Shown piece by piece: positions 31,953 to 32,007 of a stretch of 32,007 bases of DNA (the first letter of the stretch is position 1; each line of letters starts with the position of its first letter). Made by a program: the position numbers and the translations under genes. The notes below the pieces were generated by a model. The model searched no databases. It saw only the letters and a list, made by a program, of their open reading frames with translations, and was not told the DNA's origin. Source of the stretch: an uncultured Prevotellaceae bacterium (GTDB taxonomy: Bacteria; Bacteroidota; Bacteroidia; Bacteroidales; Bacteroidaceae); contig CAMWKZ010000032.1 of the NCBI GenBank assembly GCA_947174945.1, forward strand, positions 1 to 32,007, given 5' to 3'.

Positions 31953-32007
31953 AGTATCTCTTTCGGGTTGCTCGAGTATCTGTTTCGACATTAAACAGTA
32001 TCTGTTT
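31953..32007. repeat. Palindromic 22-bp-phased element (copy 2, cut by window end)
   Basis: AGTATCT occurs at 31953, 31975 and 31997, again 22 bp apart. The 55 bases match 9852-9906 with three differences (two in the first unit, one in the second). This is the left half of the element; the right half should follow beyond the window. It lies 46 bp upstream of the -33 box of the pseudo-receiver LuxR gene. Confidence 0.9.

Overview
The window looks like chromosome of an anaerobic Bacteroidota bacterium, most likely a Prevotella-type member of the Prevotellaceae. The grounds are the proteins themselves (a Bacteroidota-type LptD, CcsBA fusion, imelysin lipoprotein and complex I lacking NuoEFG), the repeated occurrence of the Bacteroidota promoter (TTG or TTTG, about 20 nt, then TAnnTTTG), and the general lack of strong Shine-Dalgarno sequences. 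Genus is inference; no rRNA or other marker is present.

Layout. 1-7963 (+): the 3' part of a complex I (nuo) operon, nuoD(partial)-H-I-J-K-L-M-N, closed by a strong bidirectional terminator. 8087-12580: small accessory genes and decay. These are a flavodoxin-domain lipoprotein (-), an internally deleted acyltransferase-3 pseudogene (+), a 126-bp palindromic repeat, a CAT-like acetyltransferase and DUF418 membrane protein pair (-) whose second gene carries an in-frame remnant of another gene, and an HD-domain protein (+). 12644-18965: lptD (+) meeting head-on, with no gap, a pepT/cation-proton antiporter pair (-). 18966-19589: a 624-bp intergenic region holding the pepT promoter and a GC-rich array with an exact 22-bp period.

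19590-23520: a four-gene carbon-catabolism module made of two convergent pairs: Asp/Glu-racemase-superfamily protein and MFS transporter (+), then DUF1537 four-carbon acid sugar kinase and DUF849/BKACE (-), with one bidirectional terminator between them. 23606-30213 (+): a four-gene operon from one clear promoter, encoding a beta-barrel porin, an imelysin lipoprotein, a di-haem (DHOR/DUF1111-like) lipoprotein and CcsBA, the cytochrome c haem-ligation machine that would mature it. It is followed by an RIC/hemerythrin-LuxR fusion regulator (+) with its own promoter and a convergent LuxR regulator with a degenerate receiver (-), whose HTH is closely similar.

The most interesting system is the porin-imelysin-DHOR-CcsBA operon with its adjacent putative di-iron sensor-regulator. 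It reads as a self-contained envelope redox or iron/haem system. Second is the catabolic module, whose 'racemase' lacks the second catalytic cysteine and which has no local PdxA2-type dehydrogenase. Third are the 22-bp-phased intergenic repeats: one palindromic element (two copies, the second cut by the window end) and one unrelated GC-rich array with the same period.
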